Below, piece after piece: positions 8,208-17,034 of a stretch of DNA of 64,000 nt. The stretch is from positions 3,436,335-3,500,334 of the forward strand of contig NZ_KI913949.1 of the NCBI RefSeq assembly GCF_000332095.2. The letters are read 5' to 3'. Each line of letters begins with the position of its first letter. Position 1 is the stretch's first letter. The notes under the pieces were generated by a model that worked only from the letters and a program-made list of their open reading frames with translations, was not told where the DNA came from and searched no databases. The position numbers were made by a program, and so were the translations under genes. The stretch is from Leptolyngbya sp. PCC 6406 (GTDB lineage: Bacteria; Cyanobacteriota; Cyanobacteriia; Phormidesmidales; Phormidesmidaceae).

Positions 8208-9066
8208 TACCCTTATCGTAGATAATCTTCATTTCACCGGTAGGTCCATCAAGAGGAATTTCTCCTTCGCGAAAGCTTGGTTTTTGAGTCAACATAAAAA
8301 ATCTATCTTCCCTAAACTTTTGCAGCATAACCTCAAAAACATGATTGGAAGTAGTTGAGAAAATAGCATCTCGACCAATAAAATCCTCTTTTCCAAAACC
8401 AGATTTAAGCAACTCTTCTTTGACCTTTAAGGTATCGTAACAAACCCCAAAATCCAAGTATCGAACATTCATAGTGAAACAACCTAAAATTTGCTTTCCA
8501 CTAGCAAAAACTGGAGCCGCGTAGACCTTATTATATTGATACGGAACCCCATAACATTGTTCTACATAATGAACAAAAGTCATTCCAAATTCTAGATGCC
8601 TAGAAAGACCTAAAGTATATAATTTGGCATTTGCCCTATGAAGTCTACCCCATGGACTATCCCATCCAAAAGCGTCAAAGTGTGGAGCACTGCATATCTC
8701 TGAAGCGTGTTTACCTAGGGCTGTCAATGACATCAAAGGATGTAACGAACGAATAGCGCCAGGTTGAGTCCGGACGTATTCACTAAATGCACCAAGTCGC
8801 GAGGGCGAGGTTTCTAGATGAAAAGGAGTTCCATATCGGCCATAATCTTCAAAAGAGGTACAAACTACCAACGTTCCATCCGAACCAAGAACAATTTCGA
8901 ATGCATTCAGATAAAATTCTAGTATTTCTTGCTTGGATCTCAAACCTTCAGGACGACCAAGCTTAGAAACATCACTCTGAACCAATACTATATCTCCAGA
9001 GCTTAAGCCAGACAAATGCAAAGTTTTTACTAGGTTCTCAAGATTCAAAGTTTTTAATTGGCACAT
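8197..9066 (-). CDS. AAC(3)-family N-acyltransferase-like protein
   Basis: A 289-residue protein of the aminoglycoside 3-N-acetyltransferase fold. It has the early GDIVLVQSDVSKLG segment, the HPLMSLTALGKHA motif near residue 125 and the family-typical DSPWGRL stretch. In glycan clusters this family usually acylates an amino sugar and does not confer resistance, and the neighbours support that reading. It overlaps the DUF4910 gene by 11 bases, so an acylase/deacylase pairing is possible. No Shine-Dalgarno sequence is obvious before ATG 9066. The gene marks the start of the AT-rich part of the cluster. Confidence 0.75.
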   Translation of the reverse strand: MCQLKTLNLENLVKTLHLSGLSSGDIVLVQSDVSKLGRPEGLRSKQEILEFYLNAFEIVLGSDGTLVVCTSFEDYGRYGTPFHLETSPSRLGAFSEYVRTQPGAIRSLHPLMSLTALGKHASEICSAPHFDAFGWDSPWGRLHRANAKLYTLGLSRHLEFGMTFVHYVEQCYGVPYQYNKVYAAPVFASGKQILGCFTMNVRYLDFGVCYDTLKVKEELLKSGFGKEDFIGRDAIFSTTSNHVFEVMLQKFREDRFFMLTQKPSFREGEIPLDGPTGEMKIIYDKGNEI

Positions 9067-9114
9067 ATCAATATCAATAGTTTTAATTATAGATTTCTGA
9101 AATCAAGTCTTTAT

Positions 9115-10338
9115 TTAATCACTAATCACTGAAAATCCACTAAGTTCCAGCATTTTAGAGGAAGTATAAGCTAGCATTAGATAAAATTCGGAGGAGAAAC
9201 TTTCATCGCATAGAAAGTAACTTTTATCAAAGCTTAGATAATGCTTAAACCAATTACGTCCAGTAGATATCAGGAAACTTTCTACTGATTTCTTGCTTGG
9301 AATAAACACCTTGTTTCTGTTCACAGTATACAGATTGAGATTTTCATTAGAGGTAGAGACCACCAAAATCAGTGCTATTGACTGACTATTTAATCCATCA
9401 TGGTGAACCAAATAACTTGTGTAATCAAAATCCAATCCATCTCTAATGGCCTGGTAATAATTCAATATTAAAAGGGATTTGCTCCGATCCTCAGAAAAGC
9501 TGCTCAAGCAATCAGATATTTCACATTCTATATCATCAAATGCATGAAGAGACTGAAAAATTTCATACTGCTTAATACTGGCAATTGCGATAAATCTCAA
9601 GTTACTGTAATCAATCGTTTTATTCCTTTCGGGAGTTTCAGAAATAAACTCAAATTTGATGGCCTCGAAAAGAAGCCCTATCCCAGGAAAAATATCAATT
9701 ACACCCTGAATACTTTTGATATGGTATAGCGCCAAGATTAAATTATTTACAAAGTCTACTATTTGATCAAGATAAATTGAGCGTTGCCATTCTACAAGCT
9801 GATCATAAGAATTAGAAAAAGGGTGATCTTCACTTTTCAGTTCAACTTGATATTCAATTAGTTCCTTAGGTCTATTCCGAGACGACTTATTTGAATTCGC
9901 AAGAATATTATTAGTACCAAATCTCAAGGTCAGATCATAATGGCGACGCTTATTATCATCAGATAAAATTTTATAAGCATTTTGAATAGTGAGCAATTCT
10001 TGGGCATGTAAAGAGGATGACTTTCCAGTGGTATCGGGGTGTAGTTTTCGGGCAAGTTCCCAGTAAGATCTTTGTATAACTTCTCGACTGGAATTTTTGG
10101 GGACATTCAAAATTTCATAAAAATTCTTCTCTTGAGAGTTGCCATGATCTGTTGATGCGATTTTCTCGAAATTAGGAACATGACTTCTTCTCAAGAATCG
10201 CATCAACAGGAGTAAAGATATATCCAAAGCACTATCCAGCAAAAAATCTGGAAGTGGCATAAAATGAAGGGCCGACGAGCCATTTTTGGGATATACAAAT
10301 TTTCCGGCAGCCCAGGAAATCTCTAGTAAATCAGACAT
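9115..10338 (-). CDS. J-domain (DnaJ-like) protein of unknown function
   Basis: A 407-residue protein when started at the ATG at 10338, which has GGAG seven bases upstream; the frame is open a further 11 codons to 10371. A J domain spans about residues 72-136 with the HPD tripeptide at 100-102, so it probably stimulates an Hsp70. A hydrophobic stretch at 31-50 could anchor it to a membrane. The remaining 270 residues match nothing I recognise and lack the G/F, zinc-finger and C-terminal substrate-binding parts of DnaJ. Codon use is strongly AT-rich compared with the cluster ends. A co-chaperone in the middle of a sugar operon is unusual. Confidence 0.75.
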   Translation of the reverse strand: MSDLLEISWAAGKFVYPKNGSSALHFMPLPDFLLDSALDISLLLLMRFLRRSHVPNFEKIASTDHGNSQEKNFYEILNVPKNSSREVIQRSYWELARKLHPDTTGKSSSLHAQELLTIQNAYKILSDDNKRRHYDLTLRFGTNNILANSNKSSRNRPKELIEYQVELKSEDHPFSNSYDQLVEWQRSIYLDQIVDFVNNLILALYHIKSIQGVIDIFPGIGLLFEAIKFEFISETPERNKTIDYSNLRFIAIASIKQYEIFQSLHAFDDIECEISDCLSSFSEDRSKSLLILNYYQAIRDGLDFDYTSYLVHHDGLNSQSIALILVVSTSNENLNLYTVNRNKVFIPSKKSVESFLISTGRNWFKHYLSFDKSYFLCDESFSSEFYLMLAYTSSKMLELSGFSVISD

Positions 10339-10375
10339 CTTATTACTCCATTCAAAGATAAATATTGTCAATTTT

Positions 10376-11365
10376 TCAAATTAAAGGCTTACACCCCAAA
10401 GGACAAAAATCTATTTTTGAAAAGATTAAGTGATAACACCCTAAAGTGCTTGTTTGATCACTCCCAAGACCAATATAGCTTGAAGGTTGAGAGGTTTTCT
10501 CTTCTGGTATAAATTCACTATAGAGTAATCGACCTTCTGGCAACTCATGTTCTAATGCTTTAAGATCATCTAATGAGAAAAAATAGAAGTTAGAGCCGGT
10601 ATGATTAATTGACCAGAAACCTTCGGAGCCAGAAGTAACCCAAAGGGCCAGAACGGATGCATATTTGGCTGATCTGAACAAAGATTTAAGGGTATTCAAT
10701 GGCTTCTTAACATAATTAACAACACCTACAGAGAAAGTGATATCAAAAAAAGAAGACTCAAATTCAAGGTTTGAACCCTCTTTATGAATAAGGTTAAAAT
10801 GTAATGGATCAAGATCTCGGTGAACTTCTTGTGCTGCGAATAAAGCCAAAGCAGATATATCGATTCCATAGTACGATAGAACATCTTTAGCGCGTTCACC
10901 TCTATCCACTTCCAGAAGAATATCCAGAAGATCTAGGTGTTCTGCAACTGTACAGCCGTGATCTAGAATCTTGACACGATCGCAGATTTTATTATCTCTC
11001 AAGTAAGCAATATACTGAAATATTAAATAGTCAAGTTTTGGTGATCTTGAGGATAAAATCGGAAACTGTTCTGAATTGTTGAATAATTTAGGGGAAACCC
11101 CAATACTTTGGATGTATTGCTTTAAACTTGGAGATCTATACTTAAAGAGCTTGTCAATATATCCTCCACAATTATGGATTTCTGGAGAACCTGGAATCTT
11201 ATATTCTTGAACAACTTTGCCACAGTAATCGTAGAATTGATATTTATATTCAACGTCCAAAGACAATAATACTGAACTGTCTATTTTATCTTTACCGAAA
11301 TTTCCCTGTGCAGATGTAGGAAAAGGATTGATTAGCTTGAAGGATAAATCTTGGTTGTCTTCCAT
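10376..11365 (-). CDS. SAM-dependent methyltransferase-like protein
   Basis: A 329-residue protein whose central region looks like a class I methyltransferase. A motif-I-like KILDHGCTVAEH lies at about 132-143, then YGIDIS as the acidic loop and FDITFSVGVVNYV as motif II. Motif I is unusual, with Cys-Thr-Val in place of the second and third glycines, so activity is uncertain. The start ATG 11365 is preceded by AGGA at good spacing. It lies between the J-domain gene (37 bases on) and the tandem methyltransferase gene (21 bases before), all AT-rich and co-directional. Confidence 0.75.
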   Translation of the reverse strand: MEDNQDLSFKLINPFPTSAQGNFGKDKIDSSVLLSLDVEYKYQFYDYCGKVVQEYKIPGSPEIHNCGGYIDKLFKYRSPSLKQYIQSIGVSPKLFNNSEQFPILSSRSPKLDYLIFQYIAYLRDNKICDRVKILDHGCTVAEHLDLLDILLEVDRGERAKDVLSYYGIDISALALFAAQEVHRDLDPLHFNLIHKEGSNLEFESSFFDITFSVGVVNYVKKPLNTLKSLFRSAKYASVLALWVTSGSEGFWSINHTGSNFYFFSLDDLKALEHELPEGRLLYSEFIPEEKTSQPSSYIGLGSDQTSTLGCYHLIFSKIDFCPLGCKPLI

Positions 11366-11386
11366 TAAGTTTTCCTCAACAAAGAT

Positions 11387-12823
11387 TCAATGCTTTTGCG
11401 CAACAAGATGACACCAAGGCATTAAAATGCTTCCCCGAAGCTGAAGTCTTTCTTGAGTATCCGTCTTGAGAGTATAAGTTGAAGTGTCATTAGGATTTTT
11501 GGGTTTTGGTAAATCGATATCTATTTTGAAAGGATGAAACTCAATTTCAGAAAAGCCATGTTGCTCTAGCATCTCCTGAATTGTTCGATATGACCAGAAA
11601 TGTAGCCGAGCGCCTTCAGGATGAGTAGACTGTTGTTCAACGATTTCAACTTCCTGATCAAACTCATGAAAAAATTCAAATAGGAATAGAGTACCTTTGG
11701 GCTTCAAGAGACGATACAAACCTTTTATACACTTTCTCAATATTGATTTTTCGAATCTGTGCAAGACCGCATTTACTACGATCATGTCATATAGAGGTTG
11801 AGTTTGAGTTTGAGGTACATTGCGTATATCTAATTGATAGAATTCTATACCATTAAGCCTTGAATCGGACTTGCAAGACTCTACAATTGAAGGAAACACG
11901 TCAGCGCCACAATATTTTATATCAGGAAGACAATGACGTAGATGAAACAAAAAGTTTCCCGTTGAACAACCGATGTCAATCAAACTAAATTCACTTAATT
12001 TCGAGTTGAATTGATCTGATGTTTTTGATCGTATTGAATTCTCAATTAAATCAATTAAAAATGCATCACTGCGTCGAGGTGAATCTGAATAGCGTTTCTG
12101 GTACTCAAGATATTCGCTTTCTACATATTTGACTTTTTTGTTTTTTCCAGAAATGTAAAGCCATGAAACGTAATAAGATCCTGGATTATAAGAATTTTGA
12201 AAAACATTGATATCTTCAAAATGGCTTGAAAATTCATCAATTAAAAGTTTTTTACTAGGATAGACAACTCTAGAAACGCCGTAGAGTTCGGAGTTGGGAT
12301 CATTGCTTCTCATGATTACCCCAAGGGTTTTTGGAGATTGAGAATTGACAATTTCTGTGGTTTTAAGTTCGTCACTTCCAATTTCAAAAAAATCAACAAG
12401 GAACTTTCCATCATCCTTTAATACTCTTCTTAACTCATCCTTTAGCTTCGATACATCGAGGTTGTGATATATGGCATGACTGGAAATCACCAAGTCAAAG
12501 TAACTATCGGGAAATGGGATTTCACCACTTTCTTTAAGTAATCTTAAATCTAGTTTTTCTCCTCTACTCTCAGAAGTCTCTAATGCTGAATTAATTGCTT
12601 CAGGTGAAGCTTCTACTCCACAGCATTCAAAACCAAACTGGGACAACATATCAATGTTGGCTAGGGATCCAAAACCAATGTCTAGAGCTTTGAGGCCATA
12701 TCCTCCATGATTTCCATAATTTTGAGCTACCCAGATAACTATCATTTCATTTGGAAATCTTGTGTAGCCAACTTCTTTATTGATTTCGTCCCAACGAGTA
12801 GTTGTTTCAGATTGAAGATTCAT
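11387..12823 (-). CDS. Tandem two-domain methyltransferase
   Basis: A 478-residue protein has two consecutive class I methyltransferase domains. The first has ALDIGFGSLANIDML at 46-60 with GVEASPEAI and FDLVISSHAIYHN after it. The second has LIDIGCSTGNFLFHL at about 278-292, then GADVFPSIV and YDMIVVNAVLHRF. Both keep an acidic loop and motif II, so both could be active, possibly on different positions of one sugar; the first motif I is less canonical. Base composition is AT-rich like the two genes after it. It is separated from the upstream methyltransferase gene by about 56 bases. Confidence 0.82.
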   Translation of the reverse strand: MNLQSETTTRWDEINKEVGYTRFPNEMIVIWVAQNYGNHGGYGLKALDIGFGSLANIDMLSQFGFECCGVEASPEAINSALETSESRGEKLDLRLLKESGEIPFPDSYFDLVISSHAIYHNLDVSKLKDELRRVLKDDGKFLVDFFEIGSDELKTTEIVNSQSPKTLGVIMRSNDPNSELYGVSRVVYPSKKLLIDEFSSHFEDINVFQNSYNPGSYYVSWLYISGKNKKVKYVESEYLEYQKRYSDSPRRSDAFLIDLIENSIRSKTSDQFNSKLSEFSLIDIGCSTGNFLFHLRHCLPDIKYCGADVFPSIVESCKSDSRLNGIEFYQLDIRNVPQTQTQPLYDMIVVNAVLHRFEKSILRKCIKGLYRLLKPKGTLFLFEFFHEFDQEVEIVEQQSTHPEGARLHFWSYRTIQEMLEQHGFSEIEFHPFKIDIDLPKPKNPNDTSTYTLKTDTQERLQLRGSILMPWCHLVAQKH

Positions 12824-12879
12824 GATTTTGTATCAAAGATTATCTCTGGATTGTTTTTGATTTTCGAAAAAGCTTTAAT

Positions 12880-13695
12880 CTAAGACACAATGAAGGAAAT
12901 AAGAGTATATTTTTTACTTGCTTCTTGAAGACTTTCTATTAAAGCTACTGACAATTGGGATCGGCTGACTAATGCCGATAATGAAGCAACACTAAACACA
13001 TGGTGATGCTCAATGAAAAATTCTTCCCGATGTGCCCCAGCCTGAGCTGCCGCCTCTCCATCTGGCAACTCCACATATACAAAACCACCAGGTGCAAGAA
13101 ACTCCCGCGATCGCTTCAGCATGGCAAGTGGATCCTCTACATGTTCCAACACCTTATTGAAGGTAATAACATCAAATCGCCCTACCTTATTGGCTTCTAG
13201 TGCCATGAAGTCCCCAGTCGCAGCATCTATTCCCACCACATCTCTGGCGTGTTGAGCCGATCTTGGATCGGGGTCTAACGCTGTACAATACCACCCCCGT
13301 TGCTTCATGACATAAGGAAACACTCCCAGACCCGAACCGACATCCAAAAGGCGCAGCGGGTTTGAGTGCCCAAAATGCCGAGTTGCGAATCCTGTCACTC
13401 GATTAACTCGTCCTGTATTGTCGGATTGATCGGGAGGTAGGGCTATGATCCGCTCAAAGGTTTCCCTTAGACGATTTCCGTAGGTATTGTCTACATAAGC
13501 TCCCCCATAGAGCCCATCCAGATTCATGGTATGACTGGCAAACCAATGACCACAGAGGCTACAGCGATCATAGACACGGTTATACACCTGCCCCCCTAAA
13601 TCAAAGGCAGTCTCCCCTGCTGGCGGTGCGTCATACTGAAACGCCCGCTCCAAATAACGTCCCTCGCAGGGACAATGCAGCGTCGGCTTAACCAT
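12880..13695 (-). CDS. Zinc-motif methyltransferase (Methyltransf_23-like)
   Basis: A 271-residue protein has N-terminal cysteine pairs (CPC at 8-10 and CSLC at 45-48) followed by a methyltransferase with LLDVGSGLGVF at about 116-126, ALDPDP as the acidic loop, FNKVLEHVEDP and a YVELPDGEA segment. The start overlaps the stop of the upstream small gene by eight bases. Its first two-thirds match the cluster's higher-GC composition, while the 3' end runs into the AT-rich segment, so a boundary of acquired DNA may lie at about 12.9-13.0 kb. It probably methylates a sugar or sugar-linked group. Confidence 0.83.
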   Translation of the reverse strand: MVKPTLHCPCEGRYLERAFQYDAPPAGETAFDLGGQVYNRVYDRCSLCGHWFASHTMNLDGLYGGAYVDNTYGNRLRETFERIIALPPDQSDNTGRVNRVTGFATRHFGHSNPLRLLDVGSGLGVFPYVMKQRGWYCTALDPDPRSAQHARDVVGIDAATGDFMALEANKVGRFDVITFNKVLEHVEDPLAMLKRSREFLAPGGFVYVELPDGEAAAQAGAHREEFFIEHHHVFSVASLSALVSRSQLSVALIESLQEASKKYTLISFIVS

Positions 13696-14077
13696 CCAAT
13701 TTCCCCAACGCAGCGGCTAGACCATCTAACGCTTCAGTATTGTCTAACCAGGTAACCACCGCTAAATTTTCCTGATGGCAATAGGCATCAAAAGCAACCT
13801 CCTGTCCCTGAGCAACTAGTAAGACAAAATAGCGTCCCGTACCCCGGTTGCGAATCAAGACCCCCCGCAGACCAAACTGTTGTAAGCGACCATTCAAACT
13901 CGGGGTAGCGTAAAATCCCCAGTCCTTAGCCGCCACATCATACTCAGCCCCCGCCTCAGTGACAAAGGTGACCTGTTCATCAGGTTGGAGATAAACACTG
14001 CCACAATCTTTAATCTCAAACTGGACTGAATTGCCCACCGTAAAAGCGCGGGGTGGATCTTTCGCTTCAAACCTCAT
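13688..14077 (-). CDS. Small protein of unknown function in glycan cluster
   Basis: I do not recognise this 129-residue protein. I chose the ATG at 14077 because it overlaps the preceding TGA as ATGA; the frame can extend four codons to 14089. It is beta-rich, with no signal peptide, no membrane segment and no clear catalytic motif. Visible features are a KDCGSVYLQPDEQVTFVTE stretch and a central LIRNRGTGRYFVLLVA strand pair. It sits between an amidotransferase-like gene and a methyltransferase gene and overlaps both, so it is probably an accessory or regulatory subunit of one of these enzymes. Confidence 0.7.
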   Translation of the reverse strand: MRFEAKDPPRAFTVGNSVQFEIKDCGSVYLQPDEQVTFVTEAGAEYDVAAKDWGFYATPSLNGRLQQFGLRGVLIRNRGTGRYFVLLVAQGQEVAFDAYCHQENLAVVTWLDNTEALDGLAAALGKLDG

Positions 14078-15198
14078 GACCACTCCCAAGTGTCAAGCAA
14101 AAAATCAGGAATCGTCCAAACCCCATCCGATCGCTGGTGCCAGATCTCAAGGTTGCGAAACGTCTCGGCGATTTCAAAAAAGCGCTGGCGAGAAATATTA
14201 GCAAATTCACAGAACTTGTCAATGTCACGATGAGGCGTTTGATCGCCCTTTTGCTGAATCACCAATAGCGCATCGTCGCGAGTCATCCGACCATTACGAA
14301 TTTCTAACGAGAGGTTATCAAATAATCGGGTAAAGCCAAACTTATACCACTTCATCCAATGATGCAAAGAAATAAAGTCATCATCAATATCCGCATAGTC
14401 ATAGTAACCTGTACGTGCAGCCCCCTGGGTAAACTGAAAACCATGGGCAGTCGCCACTGATAGGCTGCTTTCTGGATCCCAGGGAAAATAGTATCCCAGG
14501 AATACGGCTCTGAGATCTTGGTCAGCCAAAACATGGGTGTCAGGGCCAAAATAGGCCGTAAGTTCCCGGCGACTGAACCCCTCCGATAACCAATCTTCGG
14601 CAGTAGTGCCGTGGGTAACACCATACTGACGTAACCAAGACTGGTCCAAGGTAAAACCCATCAGAGCCTGATCTTGACTCCCATATTCAAAGGCAGAATT
14701 TTCACCCCATACCACCAGGGGGATCTGAAAGCGCACGGCTAGGGTGAGGGGAATATTAAACAATGCCATGTGCATCGGAATCGCTGTCGAGCCAAATCGT
14801 TCAAAGGCTCGGAGCATAAACCGACTTTCTACCTTGGGGCTAATCTGATAGTCAATATGGTCAACCCCAAGCGCGATTAAATTATCGAGATTTTGCTGGC
14901 CAATGGCCGTGCGGGCAGGTGTTTTCCAGGTCACGGCCAAGGGCGTTAAGCCATATTCCAAGCATTTCACGACCTGCCAGGTACTATCTTTGCCGCCGCT
15001 GACGGGAATAAGACAGTCATACCCTGTGGCCTTAGCCTTAGCATGGGCCACTACCTGATGAAACGCTTGCTCACGAGCAGCCCAATCAATAGTTGGCTTG
15101 GTTTGATGGGTCTTACAGGCATTACAGATGCCATCATCCCCTAGGGATAAATTAGGGCGGCTATCGGGTAATACACAGCTTTGACACCATTTCATCAT
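14074..15198 (-). CDS. WbuX/PseA-type N-acetyl sugar amidotransferase
   Basis: About 374 residues from the ATG at 15198, with GAGGG five bases upstream; a second ATG at 15195 and a TTG at 15210 are alternatives. The N-terminus has zinc-type CQSC and CNAC pairs, then the ATP PP-loop SGGKDS near residues 66-71, the same order as in the WbuX half of the 4108-6177 fusion. These enzymes amidate an acetamido sugar using ammonia. Unlike the fusion, this copy has no adjacent hisH/hisF; the upstream neighbour is a complete AsnB, eight bases away. Two paralogous amidotransferases suggest two amidinated positions. Confidence 0.85.
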   Translation of the reverse strand: MMKWCQSCVLPDSRPNLSLGDDGICNACKTHQTKPTIDWAAREQAFHQVVAHAKAKATGYDCLIPVSGGKDSTWQVVKCLEYGLTPLAVTWKTPARTAIGQQNLDNLIALGVDHIDYQISPKVESRFMLRAFERFGSTAIPMHMALFNIPLTLAVRFQIPLVVWGENSAFEYGSQDQALMGFTLDQSWLRQYGVTHGTTAEDWLSEGFSRRELTAYFGPDTHVLADQDLRAVFLGYYFPWDPESSLSVATAHGFQFTQGAARTGYYDYADIDDDFISLHHWMKWYKFGFTRLFDNLSLEIRNGRMTRDDALLVIQQKGDQTPHRDIDKFCEFANISRQRFFEIAETFRNLEIWHQRSDGVWTIPDFLLDTWEWS

Positions 15199-15206
15199 GC
15201 TATCCC

Positions 15207-17033
15207 TCAAGCAAATTCCTCCAAGAAAATCTTGGCATTCAGAAAATAAAATAGGAACTTACTTTGGCTATTGGGTAGATGGGGCTGGCGAATCAACTGT
15301 TCAATGGGCTCTCGATGAACATGATCAAAAATGGGACTATCGGCCAGAATTTGATCGCGCACTTGGGAGTCATTGACATCGAGATAATCAAAGATCGGCA
15401 CGTTGAAGCCCACCTTACGGGGATTATCCACCACAGCATCAGGAGCTATGCCTCGCACAGCTTCCCGTAGCACTGCTTTAGCTTTGCCATCCCGAATTAA
15501 ATGGCGGGTAGGAATCGACTGACACACTTCAAATAAGCGCCGATCTAAGAAAGGCGATCGATTTTCCACGGAAAAGTACATGGCATTGAGATCATCCTCG
15601 TGCAATATCGGTGGCACTGATTCATGGAAGAGTTCATTATTCATCCGATTGCGAAGGACAACCGCGCTGTACTGCTTTTCTTGAAAGGCGTCTTGCCAGG
15701 GCGTTTTCAGAAATCCAGCAAAAGTGGCGGCATCCAGATAAATGTGATCTCGCCGAGTCGGATCCTTAATAAAACAGTCGGGATCTTGCAGTACGGGATT
15801 GCGAACAATGGGAGCTACCACCCGCCGCCAATTTTCTCGGGCTTGACCTTGGGCCAGTGGATCAGCCTGTAGCGCCTGAAGATAGAAATTCTGATGGTCA
15901 AAATAACCACTAAAAAGCTCATCAGCCCCAGTGCCACTAACGGAGACCCGGTACCCAGCATCTGCGATCGCGGCCATCAATTGCCACTGGGCATAGTAGG
16001 TAATCGTACAAACGGGCGCGTCGTGGTAGCGAATCAAACGTCGCAGATTAGACAGGAACTCCCGATGATCTATGGGAATTTCGGTATGGCGTAACCCCAG
16101 CTCCTGAACCGTCGTTTCTACCAGATCTCGCTCTTCGTAGCGAGTATCGGTATTCATAATCGTGAAACCATGGACCTGGTAGTTGAGCTTGCGACTTGCG
16201 ATCGCAATCAGGGCATTGGAATCAACTCCCCCACTCAGGCAAAATGCAATCGGGACATCGGCTCGCAGCCGCAACCGGACCGAATCCACCAGCACCGCCT
16301 GGGTAGCCGATACAGCATCCTCAAAGGATAGACTCTCTTGGTACTGATCAAAGGTGGGGTGCCAGTAGGATTGGCTCTGGTGGTGACCCGCTGGATCAAT
16401 TTTCAGCCAGGTTCCAGGCTGTAGTTCCTGGAGCCCGACAAAGAAGGTTTCTCGGGGTTTATAGAGTGACTTATAGCCATTGACCAAATACCGATAGAGA
16501 TGGTCAGTGTTAATCGGCAACTTACGACCCAACAAGGCAAAAATAAACTTGGGCTCAGAACCAAAGTAAATGCCCGTCTCATCTTCAAATAGATATAGGG
16601 GCTTCTCGCCAAAGCGATCGCGACAGAGCAGTAGACCACTGGCATCTAGCCATGCAAACGCCCACATCCCCTCACAGTCATCGATTTTCTCGGAGCCATA
16701 GCGGGACAACAGCGTTGCCAAAACCTCTGTGTCACTCTCTGTGGCAAAACCCTCCCCAAGCCGGGTCAATACCTGGCGAAGTTCTAGATAGTTATAGATC
16801 TCTCCGTTAAAACAGAGGTGCCCTTGTCCCCGCAAAAAGGGTTGATTTGCTCTGGAATCCAGGTCAATAATCCGCAGTCGCGAATGGAGTAGATAGCCAT
16901 GACGATCCCCTCCCAAGCTACGCTCAATCCAGTTATGTCCATCCGGCCCGCGCCGCCCCATCAGTGACAAACACTGTTCTAGGCGCGATGGTGAAAGGGA
17001 TTGGGTGCCGTAATAGCCCGCAATGCCACACAT
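15207..17033 (-). CDS. asnB: Glutamine-hydrolysing asparagine synthetase-like enzyme
   Basis: A 608-residue AsnB with the complete N-terminal amidotransferase domain: Cys2 in MCGIAGYYG, the RRGPDG and NGEIYN motifs, and the synthetase PP-loop SGGVDSN at about 264-270, then GTGADELFSGY. Length is usual for the family. It starts directly after the NeuB stop codon (one base gap) and is followed by the second WbuX-like gene. In polysaccharide clusters such AsnB homologues often amidate uronic acids or supply amide nitrogen, so the in vivo substrate may be a sugar carboxylate and not aspartate. It contrasts with the Cys2-lacking AsnB-like protein at 1-1353. Confidence 0.9.
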   Translation of the reverse strand: MCGIAGYYGTQSLSPSRLEQCLSLMGRRGPDGHNWIERSLGGDRHGYLLHSRLRIIDLDSRANQPFLRGQGHLCFNGEIYNYLELRQVLTRLGEGFATESDTEVLATLLSRYGSEKIDDCEGMWAFAWLDASGLLLCRDRFGEKPLYLFEDETGIYFGSEPKFIFALLGRKLPINTDHLYRYLVNGYKSLYKPRETFFVGLQELQPGTWLKIDPAGHHQSQSYWHPTFDQYQESLSFEDAVSATQAVLVDSVRLRLRADVPIAFCLSGGVDSNALIAIASRKLNYQVHGFTIMNTDTRYEERDLVETTVQELGLRHTEIPIDHREFLSNLRRLIRYHDAPVCTITYYAQWQLMAAIADAGYRVSVSGTGADELFSGYFDHQNFYLQALQADPLAQGQARENWRRVVAPIVRNPVLQDPDCFIKDPTRRDHIYLDAATFAGFLKTPWQDAFQEKQYSAVVLRNRMNNELFHESVPPILHEDDLNAMYFSVENRSPFLDRRLFEVCQSIPTRHLIRDGKAKAVLREAVRGIAPDAVVDNPRKVGFNVPIFDYLDVNDSQVRDQILADSPIFDHVHREPIEQLIRQPHLPNSQSKFLFYFLNAKIFLEEFA

Positions 17034-17034
17034 C

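Noticed and set aside
8197..9066. Aminoglycoside resistance gene
   Set aside because: The AAC(3) fold is shared with sugar acyltransferases; there is no resistance-gene context and the gene is inside a glycan operon.
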